From: Maylandia zebra
Taxonomy: Eukaryota; Chordata; Actinopteri; Cichliformes; Cichlidae
Length of the DNA stretch: 64,000 nucleotides
Direction: 5' to 3'
NCBI RefSeq assembly: GCF_041146795.1
Contig: NC_135175.1
Location: 32,302,136-32,366,135 of the forward strand
Shown here: in pieces, positions 40,051 to 52,745 of the stretch
Layout: the number at the start of each line of letters is the position of its first letter
Position numbering within the stretch: position 1 is the stretch's first letter
Position numbers and translations under genes: made by a program
Notes under the pieces: model-generated
What the model saw: the letters and a program-made list of their open reading frames with translations, nothing else
The model's database searches: none
What the model was told of the DNA's origin: nothing

Positions 40051-42702
40051 CTGCAGTGAAGACGTCGATCCCTCTGAACTCTGCTGAGTTTTGGCTCTCT
40101 GCTCAGTAAAGCACAAACTTTCATGAGTGAAAATCCTGCTGATGACGACCTCAAATCAGTGACTTGGAGCCATCAAAAACTGAAACGTGCACGTACCCAG
40201 GGCCGTGCAGAGATGTTTAAAGGGGCAGTGCTCAAAGTTAAAAGAAGGGGCATACAGAACCAGGCTGAATAACAACAACATACATTCATCTTTTTTTCGC
40301 CTGTCCGGTTTGCCATCAGAATTATTGTCTAAAGGCAAAGAAAGACATACATTCATCAAGAATCTAATATGCAATCGCATCATACTATATCATTGTCGTC
40401 AGGTGGCGACAGTGCAGCGCAAACCTAACCTATGTTTTACCTGATGGGGTGCAATGTTGCTGTTGAGGGGTTGCTGCTGCTCCTGCTGTTCCTGCTGCTG
40501 ATAGTGCTGGAGGGCAGAGCTGTGTTGATCTGAGACAGCACTTGGAATCATAAGGCAACAAAACTGAGAAATAAACAAGGCTCTACTTGTGACTCACTCT
40601 TTGCCTCTCTTCCTCCTTCCATCTCATCAACACTCTCCATTTGCTGTCCATCGGAGAATAAGGCACAATTTGCTATTGCATTAATCTTTTATATAATTAT
40701 CCACACTTAACAACTCTTGCACTTAATTCATAATAAAGTTATAACAAAACAACGCTATAGAACCAAAACTTTCCAAATATGTTTATTATTATTTTGTACT
40801 TCAATACCTCTGAAACAACTGGTACATGTATGTTACCTGTGCTCCTTGTAATCCAGCTGCTGAGGGATCCAGTGCCTTTAGTAGCCTCACATAGCTCCTA
40901 TACTGTTTCCTCCTCATGTCCTTACCTTAATCAACTGAAGTGAATGTTAGCAAATTTACCTGCAGCAAATATTATATCAGACTCCCTTTGCAGACGATTA
41001 TTTTTTGCAGCTTTTGTAACCAGATAAGCTGCTGGAAGAACCAATGTGTTTTTTGTCTTTTTTGATTGATTTTGGTTCTTGACTTTCTTGACTTTGTGTT
41101 TTGTTTTGTTTTTAAGTTGACACTGTTCATTATTTTAGACATTTTAACATCAAAATAAGTGCTCATTCTTGTGCTTGTGTTTATGTGGCATTTAGACTCT
41201 TACTGTATTCTTAATACAGTTGGGCAATATAATCAATCAAAAATGACAGTCGGATGAAAACCGTGTTTTCACTTGTCCCATAAGAATCTTGTTTGGTTAA
41301 TCCACAAATCTGTGTTTGTACGAGCGAGGGCTCAAAGCAAAGAGAAGATCATGTGTTTTTGATTTTTTTTGTTGTTCTTTAACATCTTTTAAAGAGGAAA
41401 ATGATTACCTAGGCAGGAGGGATATTAATGTAATTAAGTATTTTCAAGGGTGACAATAATCTTTGAGTTTGTCTTTACCTGCAAAAACTACAAAAATAAA
41501 AATGAACAAAGCATCAGTGACCGAGGATGGTACTTTAGGAAACTGCACAAGCAAAAAACATTAAAAAAGCAAGAACAGAAACTTGAAACATCTGGACAGG
41601 AGATTGTTTTATTGAGTGTGATCTTATTTTATTTTTAAATCAAGTTATTTTAAGAAATATAATTTTAAAAAGAAATAATGTTTATACAAAATCTTGAAGA
41701 TGTTTTCAGTCATCTGTGAGTCATCAAATTTCCTCTGATGTTTCAAAAAAAGAAAACCATAAAAATATTAAATGCATTATCCTTCTTGTTAACCTACGAT
41801 TTATATTTTCATTAGTTTTGGTTCATTTTTTTAATTAAAATGTATCATGTCTAACAATAAATCGTTGTTTTTTCTCCAGCAGGGGATGCTGAAGTGAATT
41901 TTTTTCACAAAACGACAAAGTTATCTCCTACGTTACTCGGTGAAGATGCCTGGAAATAATGGTCGAAATGATATAATGTGAAAAACACATACTTGAAGAA
42001 AATCTTACAGTACAGTATGACAACTTAAAAATGGCCCAAATATTATCTATCAAAGGAAATTCTCTTCCTCCTGTGTCACACCTGTACAAATGACCTTGCT
42101 CAGTTTCTCAGTGTCTGCTTTAAAGCACTGCAGTCAGATTTAGACAAACGTAATCTAAAGCAGAATTGTATCCTAGACATTATACTGAGTCAGTAACATG
42201 CTCCACATTAAAATGAAAAAGGCATTTCTATAGCTTACCTCTTCAGCACCACAGCAAAAGAACCCAGGCTAAGTCCAAGGCCAGACCAAGGCTACCATCC
42301 ACAATTATCCAGTCAGAGAAAATATTCAGAGTAAACCACAACAGAAACATTTTTCTGCACTATGTAGTCCTGCCACACACATCACACAGTGTCAGTGAAA
42401 TATTATAGAAGTATTCTGGGTTCTTTTTATTCTTTGTCATTCACAAATTTTCTGGTTGGACAGTTGAACTCTGTGTTAAGAAGTTAATTACATGAATACT
42501 GTGAGCAGGTTATGATTAACTTGTTCCTCAGTGTGTCACAAAAAAAGAATTTCAAACATTCAGATGAAGGGTGTGATTATCGTCACAGTGAATATGCTAA
42601 GCTGCTGTAAGCAGCAAACCAGCTGGGTCAGATGTTATGTGACGTCATGTAGATGTATTTACTCACAAACACTCAGATCGTGTACCATGAAACAGCAGGA
42701 GA
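40051..42702. other. 3' flank of D and 5' flank of E
   Basis: The first 150 bases match the 3' UTR of B and C (ctctgctcagtaaagcac). A possible transposon end (cagggccgtgcagag) starts at 40199 but its partner is not found. 41730-42700 is the shared upstream block of the array. No gene seen in 40450-41730. Confidence 0.55.
42640..42647 (+). promoter_or_regulatory. CRE-like site upstream of gene E
   Basis: Perfect tgacgtca, 56 bases before the predicted start, in a block conserved before gene F. CREB/ATF binding is inferred only from the consensus. Confidence 0.4.
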
Positions 42703-45700
42703 ATGGCTGGGATCAAGTGTGTCGTGTTTTTGGTGGTCCTGACTTTTCAGTGGACTTTTGTAAAAGCAGGTGAGTAAAAGCTCCACTGCACTTATTACTT
42801 TAATCTATTGTGAATAAAAATCACAGTTATGATGTTTACAAACCAAATATAGGAGGTACTGAAGAGAGAGACTGAGTCAAACTTAAAGCTCAGGTATAAA
42901 TCTCAGAAATTACAGGTACAGCAAGAAACCTCTTTTTTTAATGTGATCATTATTCAGTGAAGTAGGAATATGCTTCACACAATGTTTGGCTGCACAATAG
43001 TGAGTTTAATTTAATTAAACATACACAAAGATGAGTTTATAATCAAAGGAAAACTGAAGTATTTACAACTTTCTGTACGGTAACAGGAGTCAAACTGTGA
43101 CTGCAAGATATCCTAATAAATTGTGTTTACATGGTTATTGTGAAGTAAATCTGTTCTTAAACTTTAGAGACCTTTAAAGGATTGTAAGAGAACCTGTTAG
43201 GATGGATTCCTACATGAATATTTTCTTGTTGACGAGTCAGCAAACAGCTGGCACTCTCTGGGGTTTGAAATCTCTGACAACATACTTCAGTGTACTACTG
43301 TGTTGTCTCTCCTTACCTCAAATAAGTTGTTTTTTTTCATTTTCATGTTTCTGTACATGACTTTATTTAAACATTTTTATGTCTCGTGTTATGTTATTTT
43401 GTCTCAATCTGGAAGTCTTTAAAACATGCATATTACTAGTCTATGTATCAGTAATTTATTTGTAGCGCTATGTATAATAGCGCTACAAATAAATTACTTT
43501 TTCTCATTTCCTGTTTTACTCTTTCTGCAGCATTCTCTGGTATATGGATATGGTGTTTACATCTTAGGGAAGCTCTTTCATTTTTTTTTTAATCTTTCTT
43601 TGATGATAAACTGAGGGGCAGCCCAAAAAATTAGTATGACATGAATAACATGAAGCTAGAAAATGATCAAAATGGCCAGAATGTTCATTCTCCCTGATGC
43701 TGCCATCACTCAGTATCTCTAAATCTATCACTACGACCGTCTTACTCTGTTTGCCCACTACTACTATGCCACGATTTTGTCCATCTGTATCTGGAAGTCC
43801 CTCTGATCTTAGCTCGGTCTTTCTTAACCACCCTAGGGTCGGTGTAACATTTGTACCTCCAGGGCATACGTGGCACAGATGTTCCTGGACACTCTGCTGG
43901 CCACTTGGTCATAGCAGTCCACGTATGCCTGCTTGCTAGCATTTTGCACCCTGCTGTAGGCGCTTGGTTGGAGACAGAATGAAACTGAACACATTCAGCG
44001 TGTGGGAGTGGAGGCAACAATGTCAAAAACTATTTATCATGAAATGTGAATAAGGTTTATACATTGTTTGGATGCACAGAAGCAAAATTGTTCTTAGTGG
44101 CACTTTTTAAAAAAAATAAAAATAAAACAAATTTAAATATATCCACCTTTTACTCTAACTTTATCTGTAAAGTTTAAGAAAATCACATGTCAGGATAAAT
44201 GTCAAAATAACTGCTTCATTTGGTTGGATGAATTATAGCAACTCAAAGTGTATGTAACTACAAAGTATAACAATTATCTCGTTATACATGATTTTATTTC
44301 TCATAACGTTAAAGATTTGAAACCATGCAGATGTGACAAATTTATGTTTGAGGTGTGTGGTCATCAGTAATTATTATTGTGTATATTTTTAGATTCTCAT
44401 TTATCAGATGTGGTTTTGTTAAATTCTGCTCTCATGGTAGCAGTGTCCTATTTTCATAACCTTGTACTTCAGGTCTTCAGGTGTTTAAGCCTGAATGGAG
44501 TCTGTTAGAGTTCTTTTGTAATAACTGAAAAATTCATCCACACAGTCGTCTTTGATATGAATGATATATGACTTTATAGGAAGGCCCTGTTTTGAAAACA
44601 TTTTTCCTTCATTAGTGAAAAATTATTATTTAAACAATTTTTCATTTATACTCTAGATAATTATATTATAATATATTATGATTAATAATTACATTAACAT
44701 GAATTTCAGCAAATGTATTTCTGTAATTCTGAGATTCAGGTCAAAGTTCAGGAAACTTCTTTTAAATCTAATGAGCAAGTTTAGAAAGAGCTTCCTGATA
44801 GTTTAACAGTTTGTGGTGCAGACCGAGACTACATTCCAGTCGAGCAGCTGTGTTTTATTATTTCTCGTTTTCTTCTCTTGATACAGTACAATACAAAAAA
44901 AATAAACAAACACAAAGTAATAATAATAAGGGAACCGTGACTGACACAGAAAGAATGTGACAGAGGATCAGACAGACAGGGTAAAAAGTAAAACATATAA
45001 ACTGGAACCTAACACACAACAGCCTCAGTAGAATAATAAAAAAATAAAATTCATCCAAATTGAACTAAAAGAATCAAAACTTCTAACTCTGTAACGAAGG
45101 AAAACCCAAACGGAAACAACTCAAATACACAAACACAAAACCTCTGATTCATGACTTTGATCATGTGTCTCTACCTGTTGTTGCAGATACTGAGGTGTCC
45201 TGCATTTTCATGGAGAGATGCATGTTGCCATGCAGCTATGGTGGCAGTGATGTAGTCATCCACTGGCATCAGGTATCAGCAGGAGACATTACTGTCCACT
45301 CATTCTACCACAACAAAGATCAGCTGGAACATCAGAACCAGCGCTTCAGAGGCAGGACATCACTGTTCAATGACCAGATCTCCACAGGAAACGCTTCACT
45401 GCAGCTGACAAAGGTGGAGGTTCGAGATGAAGGCAAATACAAGTGCTACACCAGCACCATCGATGGAAACAAGGAGTCATTTATCAACCTAAAGATAGAT
45501 GGTAAGAGACAAAAACTATACATTTATTCAAGAAATTCAGTGTTGAACTGACAGCGGAAACCAACAATCATTTATTAACCTAAAGATACATTGTAAATTG
45601 TAAATACATACACAGTGCAATTATTCAAGAAATTTGTGTTCTCTGTTGTTTGTATGTTTTTTTGGTATTTGTTTATTAGAAAATGTCTATATTTTGTGTC

Positions 45701-48700
45701 TATTGCTACTTTGTGCCAGAATATTTACACTTTAATTCACAGAATTTTTCAACTGAAACTATGAATAACATGCTGTGTGTACTTGTACAGTTGTTAGTTT
45801 GGATTGTGATTAGAATATGAGGATGTGATTTTTATTTATTCAAGGCTGAGTGGTCAAGAATTGCTCCATTTGTAGATGAAATACAGCGGGGAAAATAAGT
45901 ATTTGACACATCAGCATTTTTATCAGTAAGGGGATTTCCAAGTGGACTATTGACACAACATTTCCACCAGATGTTGCCATCAAGCCAAATATTGAAGTCA
46001 TACAATCAAATCAGAACATATAAGTATACAAGTTAAACCATAATAAATAAAGTGAAATGACACAGGGAATAAGTATTGAACACACTTTATTCAATACTTT
46101 GTAGAAAAGCCTTTGTTGGTGATTACAGCTTCTAGACGCCTCTTGTATGGATAGACCAGTCGTCTGCATTGCTCAGGAGTGATTCTGGCCCATTCTTCCA
46201 CACAAACGGTCTTTAAATCTTGAAGGTTCCTTGGGCCTCTTTTATGAACTTTAATCTTCAGTTCTCTCCATAGATTTTCTATGGGATTTAGGTCAGGTGA
46301 TTGACTGGGCCATTCAAGCAACTTGATTTTCTTTCTTTGAAACCACTTCATTGTTTCCTTGGCCTTGTGTTTGGGATCATTGTCTTGCTGAAATGTCCAC
46401 CCTCTTTTCATTTTTAGCTTCCTGGTAGATGGCAGCAGATTTTTATCCAGAATGTCCCGGTACATCTCTCCATTCATCCTGCCTTCAATAATATGAAGTC
46501 TGCCAGTACCCCTTGCTGAAAAGCAGCCCCAAACCATGATGCTTCCACCCCCAAACTTGACTGTTGGTATGGTGTTCTTGGGGTGGTGAGCAGTGCCATT
46601 TCTTCTCCAAACATGGTGTGTAGAATGACTGCCAAAAAGTTCAATTTTGCTTTCATCTGACCATACTATAGTCGTCCAATAATCCACAGGCTTCTCCAAA
46701 TGCTGTTGCGCAAATTTTAACCGAGCCTTGACATGCTTTTTGTTCAGCAATGGAGTCTTGCGTGGTGAGCGTGCATGGATGCCATGGCGGTTCAGTGCAT
46801 TGCTTATAGTTTTCTTTGAAACAACAGTACCTGCTGATGCAAGGTCTTCCTGAAGTTCTGTCCGAGTGGTTCTTGGCTCTTGGAGAACCCTCCTGATTAT
46901 TCTTTGGACTCCTCGGACAGGGATCTTGCGTGGAGCACCTGATCGTGGCAGGTTTATGGTGAACTGATGCACTTTCCATTTCCGGATAATGGCCCCCACA
47001 GTGCTCACAGGAACATTCAGCATTCTGGAAATGCACCTATAACCATTCCCATCAAAATGCTTTTCAACGATAAGATTACGAAGATCTTGAGAGAGTTCTT
47101 TGCTTTTACCCATCATGAAGTCTTTCCTGTGTGCCTTCTGGGTAATGAGGAGCCTTTATAGGCCATCAATTAGGACTAAAGCAGCTGATATCAATTAGTA
47201 CTGATAGGGGACAGGATTTCTCTATCAATACTGACAGATTTCAGGTGATCTCCTGGCTTTCTATGTCATTTTGCCCCTTGTTATCTCCATGTATTCAATA
47301 CTTATTCCCTGTGTCATTTCACTTTATTTATTGTGGTTTAACTTGTATACTTATATGTTCTGATTTGTTTGTATGACGTCAATATTTGGCTTGATGGCAA
47401 CATCTGGTGGAAATGTTGTGTCAATGGTCCACTTGGAAATCCCCTTACTGATAAAAATGCTGATGTGTCAAATACTTATTTTCCCCGCTGTACATGCAGG
47501 AAAACGACAAATCACCACTAAACAGTCGCAATGTTAAATATTCAGACTGAATATTTAACATTCAGTTTCGTATTGTCCCTGTCTTGTCATGCGTACAATA
47601 TAAAGCGCCTTGAGGCGACTGTTGTTGTGATTTGGCGCTATATAAGTAAAATTGAATTGAATTGAAAAGCTAGTAAATTGTTGAGTTTGAGTTTATATTC
47701 ATATTTACATTCGAGCATCATAAAAATTAATATTTATTAGAGCTTTTCTTTTTTTATCCTGGTAGCTTCAAAAATGTGTGGGAAACGCAACCATGATAAT
47801 AAATCTTTCTGTTGTGGAACATGGATCAATATAATGAAAAAAGCTTCCACACTGCATGAAAAGATCTGCTGCTCACAAAAAGCTGATTCAAAACACCTCA
47901 TAGAACTTACACAGATACAAAAAATGAAGTCCTTGTTCTTGTTAAACTTGGTCCATATGTGAACATAAAACATGTGTTTTTTTCTGCTTTTGCAGCTCCC
48001 ATCCAAAAAGTCAGCATTCAGCAGGTAGGAAACATCATCACCTGCAGCTCAGAGGGGATCTACCCTAAACCTGAACTCACCTGGTCCACCAGTCCTTCAT
48101 CCAACATAACTTCCAAGAACATCACAGTCCAGCCGACTGAGCGGCTTCTTTACAACATCAGCAGCTCTTTGATCCCTTCGAGCAGTGATAGGGATCTGAA
48201 GTACAGCTGCACCATCAGCACTCGCAGAAACGGAGAGAAAGCAACTTTATTTAAACCAAGTAAGGATGTAAAGTCGTTAATACTTACAATACACATTTAC
48301 AACAGTATTTTATGACATCTTCAGCTACTATTTTTTATATAACTTAAAAAGTATGATCTAATAAAATATGAAGCATGTTGGATTCAACTAAAAATATTCA
48401 AATTATATTACACTATTTAATAATTAATCAGTTTTAGTTTTATTAGTTCCTAAAAAGTCCAATTTGGAGTCATTTTCCAAACCGAGGGGTGAAGCTGCAA
48501 CAATGTGGTCAAGTAAATGTTATCTATAGAGCCCAGGACCATGGATTGGTCTCAACATGTTTAAAATGTGCTTAGTCCATTCATATACATCTACATGTAC
48601 ATGTGTTTTTGCTGAGGTGTTTTTGTAGGAACTTTAGTCAGTATTTATTGTTCCCACTGAGGCATTATGGTGGTGGGGTGGGTAGTACTTCCACTTTATG

Positions 48701-50614
48701 CAGGAGGGTTCTGGATTTGAATCTGAAGCTTGTCTGAGGATTTTGAGGAGGCAGTTTTCTTTCATGTTTGAAGCAAATTAAGATATAAGGGGACATCCTG
48801 CCAGTGACCAGAGAAGACAGCTTTTCACCTTACACATCTGATAAACATACTTAACATACATAAAGTACAGCTGAGGTCCATGGAGACCATAAGAATGTTT
48901 TACAGTGAGATGAAAACTCACCCACCGGGAACAAGTCCGACTTATTGCCGGCAATGCGAACCAAGCTCTTGCAACGGTTGTATAGGGATCGAATGGCCCG
49001 TAGCAATGGGCCAGACACCCCATACTCCCGCAACACCTCCCACAGGACACCCCGAGGGACACGGTCGAATGCCTTCTCCAAGTCCACAAAACACATGTAG
49101 ACTGGTTGGGCAAACTCCCATGCACCCTCAAGTATCCTGGAGAGGATAAAGAGCTGGTCCAGTGTTCCGCGACCAGGACGAAAACCGCATTGTTCCTCCT
49201 GTATCCGAGGTTCGACTAGCGGACGAACTCTCCTTTCCAGCACCCTGGCATAGACTTTCCCAGGGAGGCTGAGGAGTGTGATCCCCCTGTAGTTGGAACA
49301 CACCCTCCGGTCCCCCTTCTTAAAGATGGGGACCACCACCCCGGTCTGCCAGTCCACAGATACTGCCCCTGATCTCCACGCAACATTGCAGAGGCGTGTC
49401 AACCAGGACAGCCCTACAACATCCAGAGCCTTCAGGAACTCGGGGCGGACCTCATCAACACCAGGGGCTCTGCCACCAAGGAGTTGTTTAACTGCCTCAG
49501 TGACCTTGCCCCCGGAAATTGGCGGGTCATTCCCCTCATCCCCAGACTCTGCTTCCTCCTTGGAAGACGTGTCAGTGGGATTAAGGAGGTCCTCGAAGTA
49601 TTCCATCCACCGCCTGACAATTTTCTCAGTCGACGTCGACTGATTTTATTCACAATCATAGACCTTAGATCTGTACGCAGAGGTGGTGCCCATAGCTGCA
49701 GATAGAAACATATATTGGCCTGTAAATTGAAATTTGGTTGTAACAGCATCCAGAAAGACACATATACAATCAAATAGTACACAGGACACAGAACAGAAAC
49801 ATACACATTTTTTTCTTGCATATTTACATATGGGCAATGGTTACTCTAAACAGAGTACTGTACAGTTATTAAATAAAATAAAAATAACTACAGATAAGAG
49901 GCAAACCAGGTTGTAGTGTGAATCAGTTGATTAAATTATTGCAGTTACAGCGCAGATGCAAACATCGATGATTGTTGGGAGCAGTTTTGATTGTACAGTC
50001 TGACAGCTGCAGGGAGGAAGGACCTGCTGATACGCTCCTTCATGCATCTGTAGCAGTCTGTCACTGAAGCAGCTCTGCAGTTCAGCAACATTTAAATGCA
50101 TGGGGTGGGAGACTCTGTCCATCAGAGATGTTATTTTGGCCAGAGTCCTTCTGTCTCCCACTACCTGCACTGGGTCCAGTCCAGTCCAGGGTCCATTTAT
50201 ATGAACAAATCTAGAGTTGTACTAAAAACAACTAAAGATAAGGACATACTAGAGACAGTGTTAGCACACACATTTACCCCCTGTCCTGTGTTGCTCAGGA
50301 CATGCTGGCATGTGACAGGAAAAGGAAACAGTTGTTACCTTACTGTCTCTGTCTTTAAACTGAAGAGATTTTTTTCTTTTTTAAAGATCCACCAAATGAC
50401 AGTTCTCAGAGTCTGCATCCAAACCAGCTGAGAGCCACCATAGGAGGGATCATTGGAGGACTTTTTGTTATAGCAGTATTAGCAGCAGTCCTGTGGTGGA
50501 TGAAAATAAAAGGGTAAAACTGAGTTCTGCCTTTATTAATACTTTTTTTTTGCATGTTTGTACTAATATTGTTGTTTTTCTAAACACAGACGTTTCCTCA
50601 GATCTCCATACTAA
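42703..50614 (+). CDS. Gene E: hhla2-like IgV-IgC membrane protein, short tail
   Basis: Predicted exons: 42703-42769, 45187-45501, 47996-48259, 50387-50513, 50590-50614. They give 265 residues. Signal peptide 1-22 ([17 protein letters not shown]), IgV 23-127 ([42 protein letters not shown]), IgC 128-215 ([26 protein letters not shown]), TM about 233-255 ([15 protein letters not shown]), and a tail of about ten residues. The TM exon has the same length (127) and phase as in gene F. A third Ig exon, present in F, is missing by deletion. An earlier ATG (42687) is out of frame. Intron 2 holds a full Tc1 element and intron 3 LINE pieces. Homologous downstream tail sequence (50821-) would need another phase and is probably unused. 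Confidence 0.77.
43450..43498. repeat. 22-bp perfect inverted repeat in intron 1 of gene E
   Basis: The arms 43450-43471 and 43477-43498 are exact reverse complements with a 5-base spacer. Only the right arm has counterparts in the introns of D and F (cactacaaataagtaac in F). Confidence 0.93.
43580..44000 (-). repeat. LINE remnant
   Basis: The minus strand reads [20 protein letters not shown] and then [12 protein letters not shown], matching the KxKTAVVIDVAIPxDSNIRxKEH block of fish non-LTR pol genes. It is decayed. Confidence 0.6.
45547..45588 (+). repeat. Duplicated tail of the IgV exon
   Basis: Forty-odd bases (actgacagcggaaacca ... aacctaaagata) repeat the end of an IgV exon, closest to that of gene C, about 45 bases after the real donor of gene E. 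It lacks a donor and is not coding. Confidence 0.75.
45884..47490 (-). mobile_element. Complete Tc1/mariner element (different family)
   Basis: Starts cagcggggaaaataagtatt, ends with the inverse, TA on both sides. The inverted repeats of about 195 bp (45884-46079 and 47294-47490) are almost identical. It contains one full transposase frame. It is located in intron 2 of gene E. Confidence 0.96.
46091..47116 (-). CDS. Tc1-type transposase, full-length open frame
   Basis: 341 residues, starting [20 protein letters not shown]. Helix-turn-helix at about 10-50 and DD34E at D154 (WSDESK), D245 (QQDNDPKHK) and E280 (NPIENLW); glycine box [10 protein letters not shown]. No break. It is clearly related to, but distinct from, the transposase at 16037-17059. 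The terminal repeats are intact, so the element looks structurally complete. Confidence 0.95.
   Translation of the reverse strand: MMGKSKELSQDLRNLIVEKHFDGNGYRCISRMLNVPVSTVGAIIRKWKVHQFTINLPRSGAPRKIPVRGVQRIIRRVLQEPRTTRTELQEDLASAGTVVSKKTISNALNRHGIHARSPRKTPLLNKKHVKARLKFAQQHLEKPVDYWTTIVWSDESKIELFGSHSTHHVWRRNGTAHHPKNTIPTVKFGGGSIMVWGCFSARGTGRLHIIEGRMNGEMYRDILDKNLLPSTRKLKMKRGWTFQQDNDPKHKAKETMKWFQRKKIKLLEWPSQSPDLNPIENLWRELKIKVHKRGPRNLQDLKTVCVEEWARITPEQCRRLVYPYKRRLEAVITNKGFSTKY
47530..47562. repeat. 16-bp perfect inverted repeat
   Basis: The arms 47530-47545 and 47547-47562 are exact reverse complements around a single base, in intron 2 of gene E. Confidence 0.9.
47574..47665 (+). repeat. LINE/SINE 3' tail (ATTGA)n type
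   Basis: aaagcgccttgaggcgact ... tggcgctatataagtaaa followed by attgaattgaattg is the familiar 3' tail shared by fish L2-type LINEs and their SINEs. The body is missing. Confidence 0.65.
48851..49625 (-). repeat. LINE reverse transcriptase fragment
   Basis: A 251-residue minus-strand frame with RT blocks: [74 protein letters not shown]. It ends before the YxDD region, so it is truncated. The clade is not assigned. It lies in the last long intron of gene E. Confidence 0.8.
49880..50200 (-). repeat. LINE 3' region (Rex1/CR1-like)
   Basis: The body agtctgacagctgcaggga...aaggacctgctgat ... tgtagcagtctgtcactgaa ... cactacctgcactgggtcc matches fish LINE 3' regions like that at 15120-15470. It directly follows the RT fragment but is probably a separate insertion. 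Confidence 0.55.
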
Positions 50615-51829
50615 CCAAGAGTAAGTAAATGAAATGCATCGTAATGAACTACAACACTGCACAAATGACAGTTTATAAAACAACATATTAAAGGACAGAA
50701 TTGTCATCATAAAATTAAAACTTTTTTTTTCACCATCAGAATAAAGTTGAACAACATTCAGGGTATGAAAACACTGAACTCAATCAAAGCAGAATTAAAC
50801 AGAACATCAAATTAAGAAAATGTTGATTGATGTGATGACTTCTTTTTGTCTGTTCCAGTGAGGTTTCTGCAATAATGAACATGAGTTTTCATTTCAACCA
50901 ACACATCTGACACCAGCCAAGCAGCTTCCAGTGAACAGTGAACTGCCTCTGTCAAGTAACAATTACAGTTAAGACAGGTGGAAACAAAAAACTTCCCTAT
51001 CCCATGTTCTGGATATGAAGGAATAAATGATGGCCAGAAGATTTCAATGAATCCCAGAGCAAACACATTTTGTCCCCCAACAATTAAGAACGGAACAGTT
51101 ACAATTTCTTTGTGATCTCAGGGAAGCAAAAACAGCATTAAGTTAGAAGCTAAAATCATTTTGGCTGTCAGCTCAGCAAAGCTGGAAGTTTAACAGATGA
51201 ACAACTACAGAAGAAAACCTTCACATCTGTGATGTGGAGCTGTTACTGGGACACACTGTCGCTGAGGAACAAGAACACTGAAAGCATGCTTCACATTTTC
51301 TACACTGCAAACAAAGATTTTTTACTAGCAGACTCCGGCTCTTGAAGTACAGCATGTTTTTCTTTCTCCTCCTCAGAGCAGACTTACTGTTTATTTTATA
51401 ATATAACCTAAATATTTTAATATCCATCCCTGCTGTTTCCGGGATTGTGGAGTTTGGAGTCTTTGACAAACTGAATGATGAAAAAGAAGGAAAAATTTTG
51501 AAATGTGGAAAGAAAAACTTGAGTTTAGTTTAGTTTTATTTTTTTTAACTATAGTGCAAGGAAATAAATATAGAGTAAAATGTATTCATGTATTTGTGCT
51601 GCTAAATCAGGACTGTATATATTGTATTTTTTTTGTTTGTTTTTTTACCTTTACACTTTGTATAAACTATAGTGTGTTGCTTATGAAATCCATGAAGTGC
51701 TACAGAGAAAATTAAATTGTATTTATTTAATGAACACATTTTGAACTCTTAAGAAATAATAACAAAAAAGAGACACAAATAAAAAGCTGAACTTAAATTG
51801 TCCATGTAGCAAACAAAAACTGTGGTGAG

Positions 51830-52250
51830 CAGTCATCCTTATATCGCCTTTGGGCTTTCGGAGCCTGTAGCAGAGCCTTGACCTGGATTTAAAAAATACA
51901 TTGGAAAAAAAGCACTATGTCACTAAACAATGAAAAATAAATATTTTGAAAACAGCTGCATGAATATGTATTTTACCTGGTTAATGGGACTTAATGGGGC
52001 TGTACAAAGCCACTTTCATCTGCGCTGGATTGCATGCTGTTGTCTGTGAGGTGTGAGCGGTGTTTGTTTCATGGTGAAGAATAGATGCTCACATACGTAT
52101 GTGGATCCAAAGCTCGACATGAGTCCAAATGCATATTTCTTCATGTTTATGTGTTGAGGATGGCGTCCCATGTTTCAAACACAAGTTTGTCCTGTCTTGG
52201 AAAGATCTCAGTATCACTCCATTTGTCATTCTGACACAATTTTCTGACAC
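51830..52250 (-). mobile_element. hAT transposase relic
   Basis: The minus strand has pieces such as KWSDTEIFPRQDKLVFETWD and HTYVS near a LTDNSMQS-like stretch, fitting the C-terminal FGSTYxCE...LTDxHL region of ZBED5/GTF2IRD2-like hAT transposases. It is decayed. Confidence 0.4.
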
Positions 52251-52457
52251 AAAACTACAACACAAATAAGAAAAACTTCAATTAAACACTTAGAATTTAT
52301 CTTCCCAAGCTGCGCGGCATTTTAAAATTTGAATCAGATTTATGTCAAACCTTTTCTTTACCTCTATAAATAATTTAAAAATCCAGTTCGGTTCATTACA
52401 CTTTCTGAACCTTTTAATGTGTCCTGCGCTTAAGTCCTCAGTCATATCAGAATCAGA

Positions 52458-52687
52458 TTGTGGTGGGGCGTGGTCTGCGGTGCCGTGCAGGGAGGGCGGA
52501 CGCACCTGCACGGCATCCTTAATCACGCCCGCCTAGTTAAAAACACGGGGACTCAGGGGAGGGAAAACCATCGTCAGTCCATAATCACCATCAGCTGTTC
52601 TTACCGGCGTCTCCCGTACCGCCCCGTTGAGCCCACTGCACCACTCCTCCCCTGCAGCCGCGCCCGGGGCCCCGCCTCCGCCACACA
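52458..52687. repeat. GC-rich LTR-like fossil
   Basis: A 230-base GC-rich island in AT-rich sequence, opening tgtggtggggcgtgg and closing with ccgcctccgccacaca. It may be a solo LTR; the family is unknown. Confidence 0.35.
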
Positions 52688-52745
52688 GATTAAATGATAT
52701 GGGTTACAGTTGCTCCGAGACAGTAACAGTAACAGACTAAATGTC

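Noticed and set aside
42687-42773. Short frame [10 protein letters not shown] as the gene E protein start
   Set aside because: It is out of frame with the conserved signal peptide; treated as an upstream ATG instead.
43697-44026. Frames of 80-94 residues that could be a host gene
   Set aside because: The minus strand matches a LINE block (KTVVVIDLE), so it is repeat-derived.
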